A stretch of 64,000 nucleotides of DNA, from NCBI GenBank assembly GCA_024653215.1, contig JANLFU010000002.1, positions 62,001 to 126,000 on the forward strand, in the 5' to 3' direction. The stretch is from Candidatus Saccharicenans sp. GTDB taxonomy: Bacteria; Acidobacteriota; Aminicenantia; Aminicenantales; Saccharicenantaceae. Numbering within the stretch: the stretch's first letter is position 1; each line of letters starts with the position of its first letter. The notes below the pieces were generated by a model that did no database searches, was not told where the DNA came from, and saw nothing but the letters and a program-made list of their open reading frames with translations. Of this stretch, positions 18,183 through 27,522 are shown piece after piece. The position numbers and the translations under genes are program-made.

Positions 18183-20822
18183 ATGATGATCAGGTTTAAC
18201 CATTCTTCAGCCACCCAGAGAGTAATAATGGCGTTGCTCTTCCTGTTGCTGATCGGCCAGTCAGGGCTGAACAGCGCCGCCACCCCCGAAAAGGCCAACT
18301 ATGAGCTGGCTGCCCGCTGGACTCCGGCCCGGGTGGCCAGGCTGGTCTTTGACCTGTCGGTCGAACCGCGCTGGCTCAAGACCGGAGACCGGTTCTGTTA
18401 TAGCTTCGAGACACCGCAGGGCAAAAACTGGTACCTGGTGGACCCGGCGAACCGCAGCCGCCGGCCGCTGTTTGACAACGCCCGGATGGCGGCCGAGCTG
18501 ACCAGGATTCTCTTAACTCCCTATGATGCCCAGCACCTGCCGATCAAGACCATAAAATTTGTTAAGAACGAAACGGCCATCCAGTTCGAGGTCGAGGTTC
18601 CGCTCGACAACGAAGTCTCGGTTGATGGCCAGGTGATGAAAGTCAGCGAACTTGAAAAGAGGTTCCTGGATCGGGAAAAGGAGAAGGAAAAGGAACAGGA
18701 CACTGAAATGGATAAGACCCGGACCGAAAAAGAAAAGCCCAAGGAACCGGAAAAGAAAACCAGGGTTCTGGGTTTCGAGTACGACCTAAAGACTGCCAGG
18801 TTGAGCCTGATCAAGGATTACGAGGCCCGGCCCAAGAGACCGCGCTGGGCTTCCCTCTCGCCCGATAAAAAATGGGTGGTCTTCGCCCGCGGGCATAACC
18901 TGTTCCTGATGGATGCCGACAATTATGCCCGGGCCCTGAAGAAACCGGACGATAAGACCATCCAGGAAATCCAGCTGACCACTGACGGTGAAGAGGCCTA
19001 CAGCTTCAGCCGGCGACTGCGCGATGATGAAATCAAGGAACTTCAGAAGGATGAAAAAGACAGGAAGGATTTCCGGCGCCCGGCCATAATGATTTTCTGG
19101 TCGCAGGATTCCAAGAAGTTTGCCTGCATCCGCCAGGACGAGAGAAAGGTGGGAGAACTGTGGGTGATCAATAGCCTGGCCAGCCCCCGCCCGACCCTGG
19201 AATCCTACAGGTACGGGATGCCCGGCGAGGAGAACCAGCCCCAGCCGGAGATCCTGGTGTTTGACCTGGCCACCCGGGACAGGCTGAAGGTCAAGGCCGA
19301 GAAATTCAAGGACCCCACCTTTAACATTTTTACCGCTCCCCGGCCGGCGGTGGTGGAAGACCCGGATGAACCGCCTCCGGCCACCTGGGTCTCCGAGACC
19401 TCGGACCGGCTGTATTTTGGCCGCCAGACCCGCGACCTGCACGGCTATGAGGTCTGCCTGGCCGACACCAGGAGCGGCGAGGTCAGGACCATCATCAGCG
19501 AACGCCTGAACACCTATATCGACTACCAGCCTCTGCGGCTGGTAAACGGCGGCCGCCAGCTCATCTGGTGGTCGGAGAGAGACGGCTGGGGTCATTATTA
19601 CCTTTATGACAGCGACGGCCGGCTGCTGAACCAGATTACCTCAGGGGAATTCAACTGCCAGGAAGTGGTCAGGGTGGATGAAAAGAGCCGGCTCCTGTAT
19701 TTCACGGCCTGCGGGCGGGAGAAGGGTGAGGACCCGTACTATGAGCATCTCTACCGCATCGGCCTGGACGGCAGCGGCCTCAAGCTCCTGACCCCGGGCA
19801 ATTTCAACCACGCTGTTTCGATGCCCGATTCAGCCCGGTTTTTCGTGGTCAACTACTCCCGGGTCGACACCGCCCCCAGGTCCGACCTGTATGATTCGGC
19901 CGGCAACCGGCTGCTGGAGCTGGAGACCGTGGATACCGGCCAGCTGCTGGCCGCCGGTTTCAAGTTCCCGGAAACCTTTACCGTCAAGGCCGCCGACGGG
20001 GTCACCGATCTTTACGGGGTGATGTACAAGCCGTTTGATTTTGACCCCGGGAAAAAGTATCCCATCATTGCCTATGTCTATCCGGGGCCGCAGACCGAGA
20101 GCGTTTCCAAGAGTTTCTCTCCCCGGAACCAGAACGTGGCCCTGGCCCAGCTGGGCTTTGTGGTCATCGAGGTCGGAAACCGCGGCGGCAGCCCCATGCG
20201 TTCCAAGTGGTACCACAATTACGGCTACGGTAACCTGCGGGATTACGGCCTGGCCGACAAGAAGTATGCCATAGAACAGCTGGCCTCACGGCATTCATTC
20301 ATTGATATAAACCGGGTGGGAATCTACGGCCATTCCGGCGGCGGGTTCATGACGGCCGCGGCCCTGCTGGTCTATCCCGATTTCTTCAAGGTCGGGGTGT
20401 CTTCATCCGGAAACCACGAGAACAACATCTACAACCGCTGGTGGAGCGAAAAGCACCACGGGGTCAAGGAAGTGGTGGACAAGGACGGGAAGGTTAAGTT
20501 CGAGTACAGCATTGATAAGAACTCAGAGCTGGCCGGAAACTTAAAGGGCCACCTGCTCCTGGCTACCGGAGACATGGATGACAATGTCCACCCGGCCAAC
20601 ACCTTCCGGCTGGCCGCAGCCCTGATCAAGGCCGGGAAGCGCTTTGACTTCTTCCTCTTCCCGGGGCAGCGCCACGGTTACGGAGACATGAACGACTACT
20701 GGTTCTGGATAAGGGCCGATTACTTTGTCCGGCACCTGCTGGGCGATTATTCCCAGACGGTGGACCTGGTGGAACTGCAGCGGGAAAAGGAGAAGAGCGG
20801 GGAAAAGAAGGCCGCCAGGTAG
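18183..20822 (+). CDS. S9 family peptidase, dipeptidyl-peptidase IV-like
   Basis: DPPIV-type propeller; RVGIYGHSGGGFMTAAALL catalytic Ser motif; GDMDDNVHPANT; PGQRHGYG. Confidence 0.93.
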   Translation: MMIRFNHSSATQRVIMALLFLLLIGQSGLNSAATPEKANYELAARWTPARVARLVFDLSVEPRWLKTGDRFCYSFETPQGKNWYLVDPANRSRRPLFDNARMAAELTRILLTPYDAQHLPIKTIKFVKNETAIQFEVEVPLDNEVSVDGQVMKVSELEKRFLDREKEKEKEQDTEMDKTRTEKEKPKEPEKKTRVLGFEYDLKTARLSLIKDYEARPKRPRWASLSPDKKWVVFARGHNLFLMDADNYARALKKPDDKTIQEIQLTTDGEEAYSFSRRLRDDEIKELQKDEKDRKDFRRPAIMIFWSQDSKKFACIRQDERKVGELWVINSLASPRPTLESYRYGMPGEENQPQPEILVFDLATRDRLKVKAEKFKDPTFNIFTAPRPAVVEDPDEPPPATWVSETSDRLYFGRQTRDLHGYEVCLADTRSGEVRTIISERLNTYIDYQPLRLVNGGRQLIWWSERDGWGHYYLYDSDGRLLNQITSGEFNCQEVVRVDEKSRLLYFTACGREKGEDPYYEHLYRIGLDGSGLKLLTPGNFNHAVSMPDSARFFVVNYSRVDTAPRSDLYDSAGNRLLELETVDTGQLLAAGFKFPETFTVKAADGVTDLYGVMYKPFDFDPGKKYPIIAYVYPGPQTESVSKSFSPRNQNVALAQLGFVVIEVGNRGGSPMRSKWYHNYGYGNLRDYGLADKKYAIEQLASRHSFIDINRVGIYGHSGGGFMTAAALLVYPDFFKVGVSSSGNHENNIYNRWWSEKHHGVKEVVDKDGKVKFEYSIDKNSELAGNLKGHLLLATGDMDDNVHPANTFRLAAALIKAGKRFDFFLFPGQRHGYGDMNDYWFWIRADYFVRHLLGDYSQTVDLVELQREKEKSGEKKAAR

Positions 20823-20912
20823 AATTGACCGGGCCTGATGGCCCGAGTTGGAGCCGGAGTTTTTTCTGGTAAAATAAGTTTCTGTATTAACAGCAAGAAA
20901 GGAGAAAACCGG

Positions 20913-21461
20913 ATGACCCTGGATGAAATCATAAAACACCGCCGCAGCATCCGCCGCTATACCCCGCAACCGGTGGAGCGGGAAAAAATCCTGGCCTGCC
21001 TGGAAGCGGCCCGGCTGGCCCCGTCGGCTCATAACGCCCAGCCCTGGCGCTTCCTGGTGATAGATGAGCCCGGGCTTAAAAACCAGGTGGCCGAAAAAGC
21101 TTTTACCGGTATCTATTCCTCCTGTAAGTTCGCGGCCCAGGCCCCGGTGCTGGTTCTGCTGCTGGCCGAAAAGGATTTCGTGGCCAACCGGCTGGCCCGG
21201 GTGGTGCAGGGGACGCAGTTCTACCTGCTGGACATGGGGATTGCCGGCGAGCATTTCGTCCTCAAGGCCGAGGAGCTGGGGCTCAGCACCTGCTGGATTG
21301 GCTGGTTCAGCCTCAAAGGGGTCAGAAAGGCCCTGAAGATCCCGAGAAAATACCGCCCGGTGGCCATCATCTCTCTGGGCTATGCCGCCAGCCGGCCGCC
21401 CGGAGACCATATCCGGAAAAAGCTGGAGGAGGTGGCCTGGTTCAACCGGGTTGAAGGCTGA
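20913..21461 (+). CDS. Nitroreductase family protein
   Basis: MTLDEIIKHRRSIRRYTPQPVEREKILACLEAARLAPSAHNAQPWRFLVI. Confidence 0.93.
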   Translation: MTLDEIIKHRRSIRRYTPQPVEREKILACLEAARLAPSAHNAQPWRFLVIDEPGLKNQVAEKAFTGIYSSCKFAAQAPVLVLLLAEKDFVANRLARVVQGTQFYLLDMGIAGEHFVLKAEELGLSTCWIGWFSLKGVRKALKIPRKYRPVAIISLGYAASRPPGDHIRKKLEEVAWFNRVEG

Positions 21462-21521
21462 AGGCCGGCCCCTCTTAAAAACAAGGCTTGAGGTGAAAAG
21501 CTCAAAAAAGAAATCTGGCAG

Positions 21522-22685
21522 ATGAGGAGAAAGGAATTGGTCCTGTTCCTGCTAATAGTTCTCTTGATTTACGGTTCGGTCAACGGCTACATTTTCTGGC
21601 GTGGTCTCCAGGCCCTGTCCGGTCCGGGCCCGGCCCGGCTGATTTTCAGCCTGCTTTTTTTGGGCTCGGTCCTGGCCTTTCCGGTCGGACGAATCTTGAA
21701 TGCCCGTTTCCACACCCACCTGACCGAAGGCCTGGTCTCCCTGGGTTCCTACCACCTGGCCCTGATGCTCTATCTTTTCCTTTTCATTTTTATCAAGGAC
21801 ATTATTCGCTGGCTGGTCAGAATTGCGGGCGCTCAGGTGACGCCGGACAGCTGGCTGTCAATCAGGCACCCGGGCTCCTTCCTGGTTATCGTGGTCCTGT
21901 CGCTCCTGGTGGTAATTCTGGGGCACCTCAACGCCATCAACCCCAGGCTCAGGGAACTGAATCTCAACATTGAAAAGAAGGTTCCGGCCGGGTCCGAGCT
22001 CCGGGCAGTATTGATTTCTGACATTCACCTGGGAATAATCAACCGCTCCAGCCGGCTGGAAAAACTGGTGGATAGAATCAACGACCTCCGGCCCGATGTG
22101 GTCTTTTTCGCCGGAGACATAGTTGACGAGGGAGTCTCGCAGGAAGAAGAGGAGAAGATGGTCGGACTTCTCCGGAAGATACAAAGCCCGCTAGGCCTCT
22201 ACGCCTGTCCCGGCAACCACGAGTACTACGGCGGTTTTGAGCGGAATATTTCTTACCTGGAGAAAGCCGGGGTAACGGTCCTGCTCGACCGGGCGGTCCG
22301 GGTGGACGGCTGGTTTTATGTGATAGGCAGGAAAGACTGGGCGGCCCTGCGCTCCGGCCAGAAAAGGCTATCGCTGGAAGAAATCATGAGCCAGGACGGG
22401 GTGGACCGGGCCTGGCCGGTAGTGGTCCTCGACCATCAGCCGCTTTATCTCGAGGAGGCAGCCCGGGCCGGGGTGGACCTGCAGCTTTCCGGTCATACCC
22501 ACGCCGGGCAGCTTTTTCCCCTGGATATCATTAACAGGTTTGTCTACGAGAAAAACTGGGGCTACCTGAAGAAGGGCACAACCCATTTTTATGTTTCCTC
22601 GGGATCCGGGACCTGGGGACCTGCGGTCCGCACCGGCAGCCGATCGGAGATTATCCTGCTCAGGCTTCGCTTCCAGGAAAATTAG
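21522..22685 (+). CDS. Membrane-anchored metallophosphoesterase (YkuE-like)
   Basis: N-terminal TM segments; LISDIHLG, VVFFAGDIVDEG, CPGNHEYYGG, LDHQP, LSGHTHAGQLFPL. Confidence 0.93.
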   Translation: MRRKELVLFLLIVLLIYGSVNGYIFWRGLQALSGPGPARLIFSLLFLGSVLAFPVGRILNARFHTHLTEGLVSLGSYHLALMLYLFLFIFIKDIIRWLVRIAGAQVTPDSWLSIRHPGSFLVIVVLSLLVVILGHLNAINPRLRELNLNIEKKVPAGSELRAVLISDIHLGIINRSSRLEKLVDRINDLRPDVVFFAGDIVDEGVSQEEEEKMVGLLRKIQSPLGLYACPGNHEYYGGFERNISYLEKAGVTVLLDRAVRVDGWFYVIGRKDWAALRSGQKRLSLEEIMSQDGVDRAWPVVVLDHQPLYLEEAARAGVDLQLSGHTHAGQLFPLDIINRFVYEKNWGYLKKGTTHFYVSSGSGTWGPAVRTGSRSEIILLRLRFQEN

Positions 22686-22696
22686 CGGCTGGCAGC

Positions 22697-23245
22697 TTAT
22701 TTCTTTCCCGACTTGCTGGCGTCGTAGCGTTTAATGACTTCATCGGTTATATCCAGCTCCGGCTTGTAATGAATCAGGCCGGAGGTGCTAAGGTCAAAGA
22801 CCAGCTCGTAACCTCTTTCTTTGACCAGTTCGTCAATTACCGCCAGCATTTCTTCCCGGATTCTTTTTATCAGCTGGTTCTTGAACTGCTCGAAATTGCG
22901 GCTGTTTTCCTGCTCGTACTTCTGGCGGTCGGCTGCCTTCCGGTCAATTTCCTGTTGCAGCCTGGCCCGGGCCTCGGGGTTGAGGGTCAGGGTCTGGCCG
23001 GCCAGTTTCTGCTGCAGGGCCTTGATCTCTTCATCCATTTTTTTAAGCTCGGCTTTAAGCGCTTCTTCTCTTTCCTGCAGGATGGCCACGGCCTTTTTCC
23101 CTTCCAGCGACTGGTCAAAAGCTTTCTGGGAGTTGACTATGGCCACTTTAAGAGCGCTCTGGGCCCTGGCTGGAACCGCAGCCAGGACAACGGTTATCAT
23201 CATCAGGATAATGGCCAGTCGGCCGGAAAATTTCGGATTTTTCAT
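22697..23245 (-). CDS. OmpH/Skp family periplasmic chaperone-like protein
   Basis: Signal peptide, KVAIVNSQKAFDQSLEGKKAVAILQ, long coiled-coil, YELVFDLSTSGLIHYKPELDITDEVIKRYD. Confidence 0.9.
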   Translation of the reverse strand: MKNPKFSGRLAIILMMITVVLAAVPARAQSALKVAIVNSQKAFDQSLEGKKAVAILQEREEALKAELKKMDEEIKALQQKLAGQTLTLNPEARARLQQEIDRKAADRQKYEQENSRNFEQFKNQLIKRIREEMLAVIDELVKERGYELVFDLSTSGLIHYKPELDITDEVIKRYDASKSGKK

Positions 23246-23271
23246 GGTAAACCTCCTGAGGGCCGGCGCCT

Positions 23272-24387
23272 TCAAGTTTTCAGGGCAGAGAGCACCTCGG
23301 CCACCCGGTCCAGGGCCTTTTTCAGGTAATCCTGGCTGGAGCCGTAACCGAAGCGCAGGTGCTGGTCCAGTTCAAAGTGATCGCCCGGGACAAGGAGCAC
23401 GCTCTTTTCTTTCATGATTTTTTCCACCAGCTCGGTGGAGTTAATCTGCAGGTTGTAGCGGGCAAATAGAATGGCCCCGGCCTGGGGCGGAAGATAGCTG
23501 AACAGGCCGTTAAAGCCGTTTAGCCACTTTTCCAGGACGGGCAGGTTGTTGTTCAGTATATCTCTGGTTCTTTTCAGAATCCTTTGCCGCCTTTCCGGTT
23601 CCAGCACCCTGGTGGCCAGGTGGTCGGTCAGGGCCGAGACCGAAATGGTGGTGTAATCGTGGTAGGTCCAGATTTTCCTGACCAGCTCCAGCGGCCCGAC
23701 CAGCCAGCCCAGCCGCAGCCCGGGCAGGCCATAGGCTTTCGATAAGCCGGCCACCACCACCAGCCGGTCGTAGCTGCCCCAGAAGGAAGGGGTTTCCAGT
23801 CCGTTTCTTTCGGCTCCCCGGTAGACCTCGTCCACCAGCAACCAGGCCCCGACCTTTTCCGCCTGCCTGACGATTTCTTCACGGATTTCGCGGCTCAGGA
23901 TGGCCCCGGTCGGGTTGTTGGGATTGGTCAGGATGATGAGCCGGGTGTTACCGTTGACCAGCTTCCTGAGGTCGTCCGGGTCCGGCTGCCAGCCCAGTTC
24001 GGACCGTAGCCACAGGGGTTTAACCCGGGCCCCGAAGCTCCGGCTGAGGCCCCACATCTGCATGTAATTGGGTAGCTCGAAGACCACCTCGTCCCCGGGT
24101 TCCAGCAGCGACCACATCAGCAGGAAGTTGGCTTCAGACGACCCGGCGGTGACCATGATCTGTTCCGGGTCAATCCCGGGATAAAGCCGGGCGATGTTTT
24201 CCCGCAGCCGCGGGGTGCCGTTGGTCTGGGTATAACCGATGTCCACCGCGGCCAGCTCTTCCAGCTCGCCGGGCAGCAACAGTTCTTTCAGGTTCAGAGG
24301 GTGGACCCCGCTTTCCGACAGGTTGTAGTCGACCACGTTTTCCCAGAGCGACTGCATTCTTTCCATCTTGAAGATTTCAATTTTCAC
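23272..24387 (-). CDS. Class I/II PLP-dependent aminotransferase
   Basis: MVTAGSSEANFLLMWSLLEPGDEVVFELPNY; LIILTNPNNPTGAIL; VVVAGLSKAYGLPGLRLGWLVG. Confidence 0.93.
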   Translation of the reverse strand: MKIEIFKMERMQSLWENVVDYNLSESGVHPLNLKELLLPGELEELAAVDIGYTQTNGTPRLRENIARLYPGIDPEQIMVTAGSSEANFLLMWSLLEPGDEVVFELPNYMQMWGLSRSFGARVKPLWLRSELGWQPDPDDLRKLVNGNTRLIILTNPNNPTGAILSREIREEIVRQAEKVGAWLLVDEVYRGAERNGLETPSFWGSYDRLVVVAGLSKAYGLPGLRLGWLVGPLELVRKIWTYHDYTTISVSALTDHLATRVLEPERRQRILKRTRDILNNNLPVLEKWLNGFNGLFSYLPPQAGAILFARYNLQINSTELVEKIMKEKSVLLVPGDHFELDQHLRFGYGSSQDYLKKALDRVAEVLSALKT

Positions 24388-24412
24388 GGCGCTATCCTTT
24401 TATTTAATATTA

Positions 24413-25243
24413 TCAGATTTCTACCTTGAACAGGCCCTTTAGAGCCAGGCCCAGGATGATGGAGAGGAGAAAGTAGGCCACCAGCCAGTGAAAACCTATC
24501 CCCAGTAGCTTCAGCCTTTGCGGCTCGAAGCGGAGTTCAATCTGCTTGAGCAGGGAATCGGCCGGAAGCGGTCTTTCTCCCGGGTAGAGAAGCTCCTGCC
24601 AGAGGTTCCTCTTCACTCTGACGGTTGAGACCCTGAGAAGCCGGCCCTTCCCGGCCGGAACGATTTTCTGGTACCTTTCGCCGTTGACCTGGATGACCAG
24701 GGGGTCGTCAACCGGGCCGGTTACCTTCAACCGCCAGGCTACCTCGGCCTCGTCGATTATCCTGACTGGCGGAGTTTCCACCACCAGCCCCTCGGGCGTT
24801 TCCAGGTCCAGTCTCAACCTTTCCAGGTCCATGGTCTTTATAAACCGGGCCTTCAGCAGAAAAGTTTCACCCGGGGCCGGCGGGCGCGAGGTAAACCACA
24901 GGTTGAGCTGGGCCAGGATCAGGAAAATGGGCACTATCATGACCAGCAGCGGTTTGAGGTTGTACAGCAGGTACTGCAGGTTGGCCGCGAGCAGTTCTTT
25001 CTGGCTTCCGAGCTGGGTCCTGAGGTCAGTCTGGTAAAGCCTGATTTCGAGCAGGTTGGCCTTGATGCGATTTTTCACCCGCCTGATTCCCTCCTGGTTG
25101 GAGGTTTTCTTGTAGATGAACAGCATCAGCAGTGCGGTCAGAAGGGAAATAGCCAGCATGGCCACCCAGGGATTGAGGGAAGAAAAGGGCAGAAAGATGA
25201 GGTTGAATAAACTTCCGACTGCTCTGTTCAGCCACCAGACCAT
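24413..25243 (-). CDS. EMC3/TMCO1/DUF106-like membrane protein (Oxa1/YidC superfamily-like) with a soluble insert
   Basis: TM1 (WVAMLAISLLTALLMLFIYKKTS), basic helical stretch (RRVKNRIKANLLEIRLYQTDLRTQLGSQKELLAANLQYLLYNLKP), TM2 (LLVMIVPIFLILAQLNLWF), ~130-aa soluble domain, TM3 (HWLVAYFLLSIILGLALKGLF). Confidence 0.65.
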   Translation of the reverse strand: MVWWLNRAVGSLFNLIFLPFSSLNPWVAMLAISLLTALLMLFIYKKTSNQEGIRRVKNRIKANLLEIRLYQTDLRTQLGSQKELLAANLQYLLYNLKPLLVMIVPIFLILAQLNLWFTSRPPAPGETFLLKARFIKTMDLERLRLDLETPEGLVVETPPVRIIDEAEVAWRLKVTGPVDDPLVIQVNGERYQKIVPAGKGRLLRVSTVRVKRNLWQELLYPGERPLPADSLLKQIELRFEPQRLKLLGIGFHWLVAYFLLSIILGLALKGLFKVEI

Positions 25244-25264
25244 GGGTTTGGGGTTCCGCCGGAC

Positions 25265-25456
25265 TCAGGAGATATAGCCCAGGCCCTTGAGCCTCTTCTT
25301 GATTTCTTCCTCGGAATCGGCCCCTTCGAACTTGGCCACTTCCTTTTCCAGCAGGTGAACGATGAACTCTTCGGTTGAGCTGTAGCCGGCAGCCTCGGCG
25401 ATCTTTTCAATCTTTTCGTACAGGTCTTTTTCCAGCTTGACCTTGGCCTTGCCCAT
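25265..25456 (-). CDS. Small ribbon-helix-helix-like (CopG-type) protein
   Basis: MGKAKVKLEKDLYEKIEKIAEAAGYSSTEEFIVHLLEKEVAKFEGADSEEEIKKRLKGLGYIS. Confidence 0.75.
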   Translation of the reverse strand: MGKAKVKLEKDLYEKIEKIAEAAGYSSTEEFIVHLLEKEVAKFEGADSEEEIKKRLKGLGYIS

Positions 25457-25488
25457 TTTTAATCTCCTTTTCTATACTTCAGCCGGGC

Positions 25489-27522
25489 TCAGAATAACGG
25501 CCGGCCGGTGATTTCAGGTGGAATTTTAACCCCGAACAGCGTCAGAATGCCAGCGGTCACGTCTTCCAGGGCCGGTTGCTCCAGCCGGGCCGGCCGGCTG
25601 GCCAGCAACACTCCCGGGATCAGGTCGGGAGCTGTCATGTGGTCGCCGCTCCATTTCTGGGGATTGTCTTCGATGAGCTCTCTCGGGAAACTGCCCAGGG
25701 GCGAGTTCCAGGAGATGCGGTAATTACGATTAAAACCAAGGATTATATCCGGGGCCTCGGGTAGATAGGCCCCGCTGTAAACTTCGGAGGTCAGGTAAGC
25801 TTTGAGGATGACTTTTTCCCCGGTCAGGGGGTCGGTGACCTGTTCCAGCTTGTGGGCCAGTTCCCGGAGCAGTGGCTCCTTTTCTTCCGGCCGGACCAGG
25901 CCCTGGGCTTCCCGGCCCTTGAGGTTCAGGTACAGGGCGTTGAGTCCGACACCGTAGGCCCTGGTCCTCGACCAGTCGGTTGCCTGAAATAAAGACACTT
26001 CTTCCGGCCTGGTTCCCGGGCGAAGCACGTGGTAACCGTTTCTCAGGAGCCAGGTGTTGAGGTTAAAACCGCGCCGGAAGGGACAGAAGCCGTGGTCGGA
26101 CATGACCACGATGACCGTGTTCCGGTCCACCTTCTCCATCGCCAGCTGCAGGGCCCGGTCCATCTGGCGGTAGGTCTGCTCGATGACCTGGCCGAACTCG
26201 GCCGCCAGCTTCTCGTTGTAGGCCGGGTGGTTGCGGTCTATCAGGCGAAAGAACATGTGCTGGCGCTGGTCGGCGTTGGAAAAATAATAGAAGAGAAGGC
26301 CCGAGCGGAAGTTCCTGAGCTCCTCTTCCAGCATGGCCATGGATTCCTGGTAGACGATTTCATCCTGGGCCAGGAACTCCTTTTCGTCCAGGACATCGTT
26401 TTCCAGGGCGGCGGTATCGGCCGGCAGTCCCTTGGTGAAGAACGGCCCGAACTTTCTGGCCAGCTCCCGGGAATAACTTTCCGGGGTGCTCAGCGGCAGG
26501 GCCGGGTCAGATGGATCGATGTTTATCGGGCTGACGTAGAGCTTGAATTTCGGCCGGACTTCCTTGAGGTAAAACATGCAGATTCCGCTGACGCCCTGGG
26601 TTGGAATAAAATCAAACCTGATTTTCTTCCAGCCGCTCCATTCTTTTTCCCTCAGGATAAACTCCTGGTCCTGGTAGGCAATCTTGGCCACCGGGTTGAC
26701 CGGGTCGATAAAAACCTTGAAGTCGACAAAGGTTTCCGGGTTGCCCCGCTGGAAGGGGTTGTTGGGTCCCGGGATCCGGGCTTCCACCCGGTTGCCGATG
26801 ACGTAGACATCGTGTACCCGGCCGCCCCCTCCGTATTCTTCGGTAACGGTCTTGTATTCGTTGGTGTAATAGTTGAAAAGTCCGTAATAGCCCTTGAGGT
26901 CGGGGGTACCCATGCCGGAAAAAGTGCGTTGCTTGGTTTCAACCGGCGGGTAATTGGAAGGAATCTTGAACACGGTGGCCGGGATGTCGTAATCTTCCAG
27001 GATCTGCCAGAAAGCCCGTCCCCGGCGCAGGTTTCTGATTTCCCCGCCCGAGAGCGGAATGTTCAGCTTGCCCAGCCTGAGGTTATGCCTGGCCGGCAGG
27101 CTCTCGGAAGCGGAAAACACCGGCAGGTAGGTCCTGGGGTCGCGGTGGACAAAATCAAAAATGCCATGGCCGCCGGGATTGGTCCCTGTGATGAAATTGG
27201 CCCAGGCCACCGGGCTCTGTGGCGGGACGCTCGAACCAAGCGGACGGTAGGTTCCCGAGGCGGCCAGCTTCTGGAAATGGGGGAGCTTGCCCTCCTGGAG
27301 GAAGCGGTCGAGGAGAACGGTATCCAGGCCGTCCATGCCCAGGACCAGTACCTTCAGCCCGGTTTCTTTCCGACCGGCAGTCCGAAGGAAAGCCTGGCCA
27401 GGAGCAAGAAGAAGTCCGGCCGATGTACCCAGGACCAGCTGCAGGAACTCCCGTCGTTTGAGGGCCTCTTCATTTTTTCTTCCGGACATCGGAGCCTGCC
27501 TTTTTCTGAACGTTTTCTCCAT
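25489..27522 (-). CDS. Alkaline phosphatase superfamily (type I phosphodiesterase/nucleotide pyrophosphatase-like) protein with Tat-like signal; alternative start 27489
   Basis: ALKRREFLQLVLGTSAGLLLAPGQAFL; VLVLGMDGLDTVLLDRFL; QSPVAWANFITGTNPGGHGIFDFVHRDP; VVMSDHGFCPFRRGFNLNTWL. Confidence 0.9.
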   Translation of the reverse strand: MEKTFRKRQAPMSGRKNEEALKRREFLQLVLGTSAGLLLAPGQAFLRTAGRKETGLKVLVLGMDGLDTVLLDRFLQEGKLPHFQKLAASGTYRPLGSSVPPQSPVAWANFITGTNPGGHGIFDFVHRDPRTYLPVFSASESLPARHNLRLGKLNIPLSGGEIRNLRRGRAFWQILEDYDIPATVFKIPSNYPPVETKQRTFSGMGTPDLKGYYGLFNYYTNEYKTVTEEYGGGGRVHDVYVIGNRVEARIPGPNNPFQRGNPETFVDFKVFIDPVNPVAKIAYQDQEFILREKEWSGWKKIRFDFIPTQGVSGICMFYLKEVRPKFKLYVSPINIDPSDPALPLSTPESYSRELARKFGPFFTKGLPADTAALENDVLDEKEFLAQDEIVYQESMAMLEEELRNFRSGLLFYYFSNADQRQHMFFRLIDRNHPAYNEKLAAEFGQVIEQTYRQMDRALQLAMEKVDRNTVIVVMSDHGFCPFRRGFNLNTWLLRNGYHVLRPGTRPEEVSLFQATDWSRTRAYGVGLNALYLNLKGREAQGLVRPEEKEPLLRELAHKLEQVTDPLTGEKVILKAYLTSEVYSGAYLPEAPDIILGFNRNYRISWNSPLGSFPRELIEDNPQKWSGDHMTAPDLIPGVLLASRPARLEQPALEDVTAGILTLFGVKIPPEITGRPLF

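Noticed and set aside
20829-20846. CGGGCC-TGAT-GGCCCG hairpin after the DPPIV-like gene as terminator
   Set aside because: Short stem and no immediate T tract; the later TTTTTT belongs to the nitroreductase promoter-like element.
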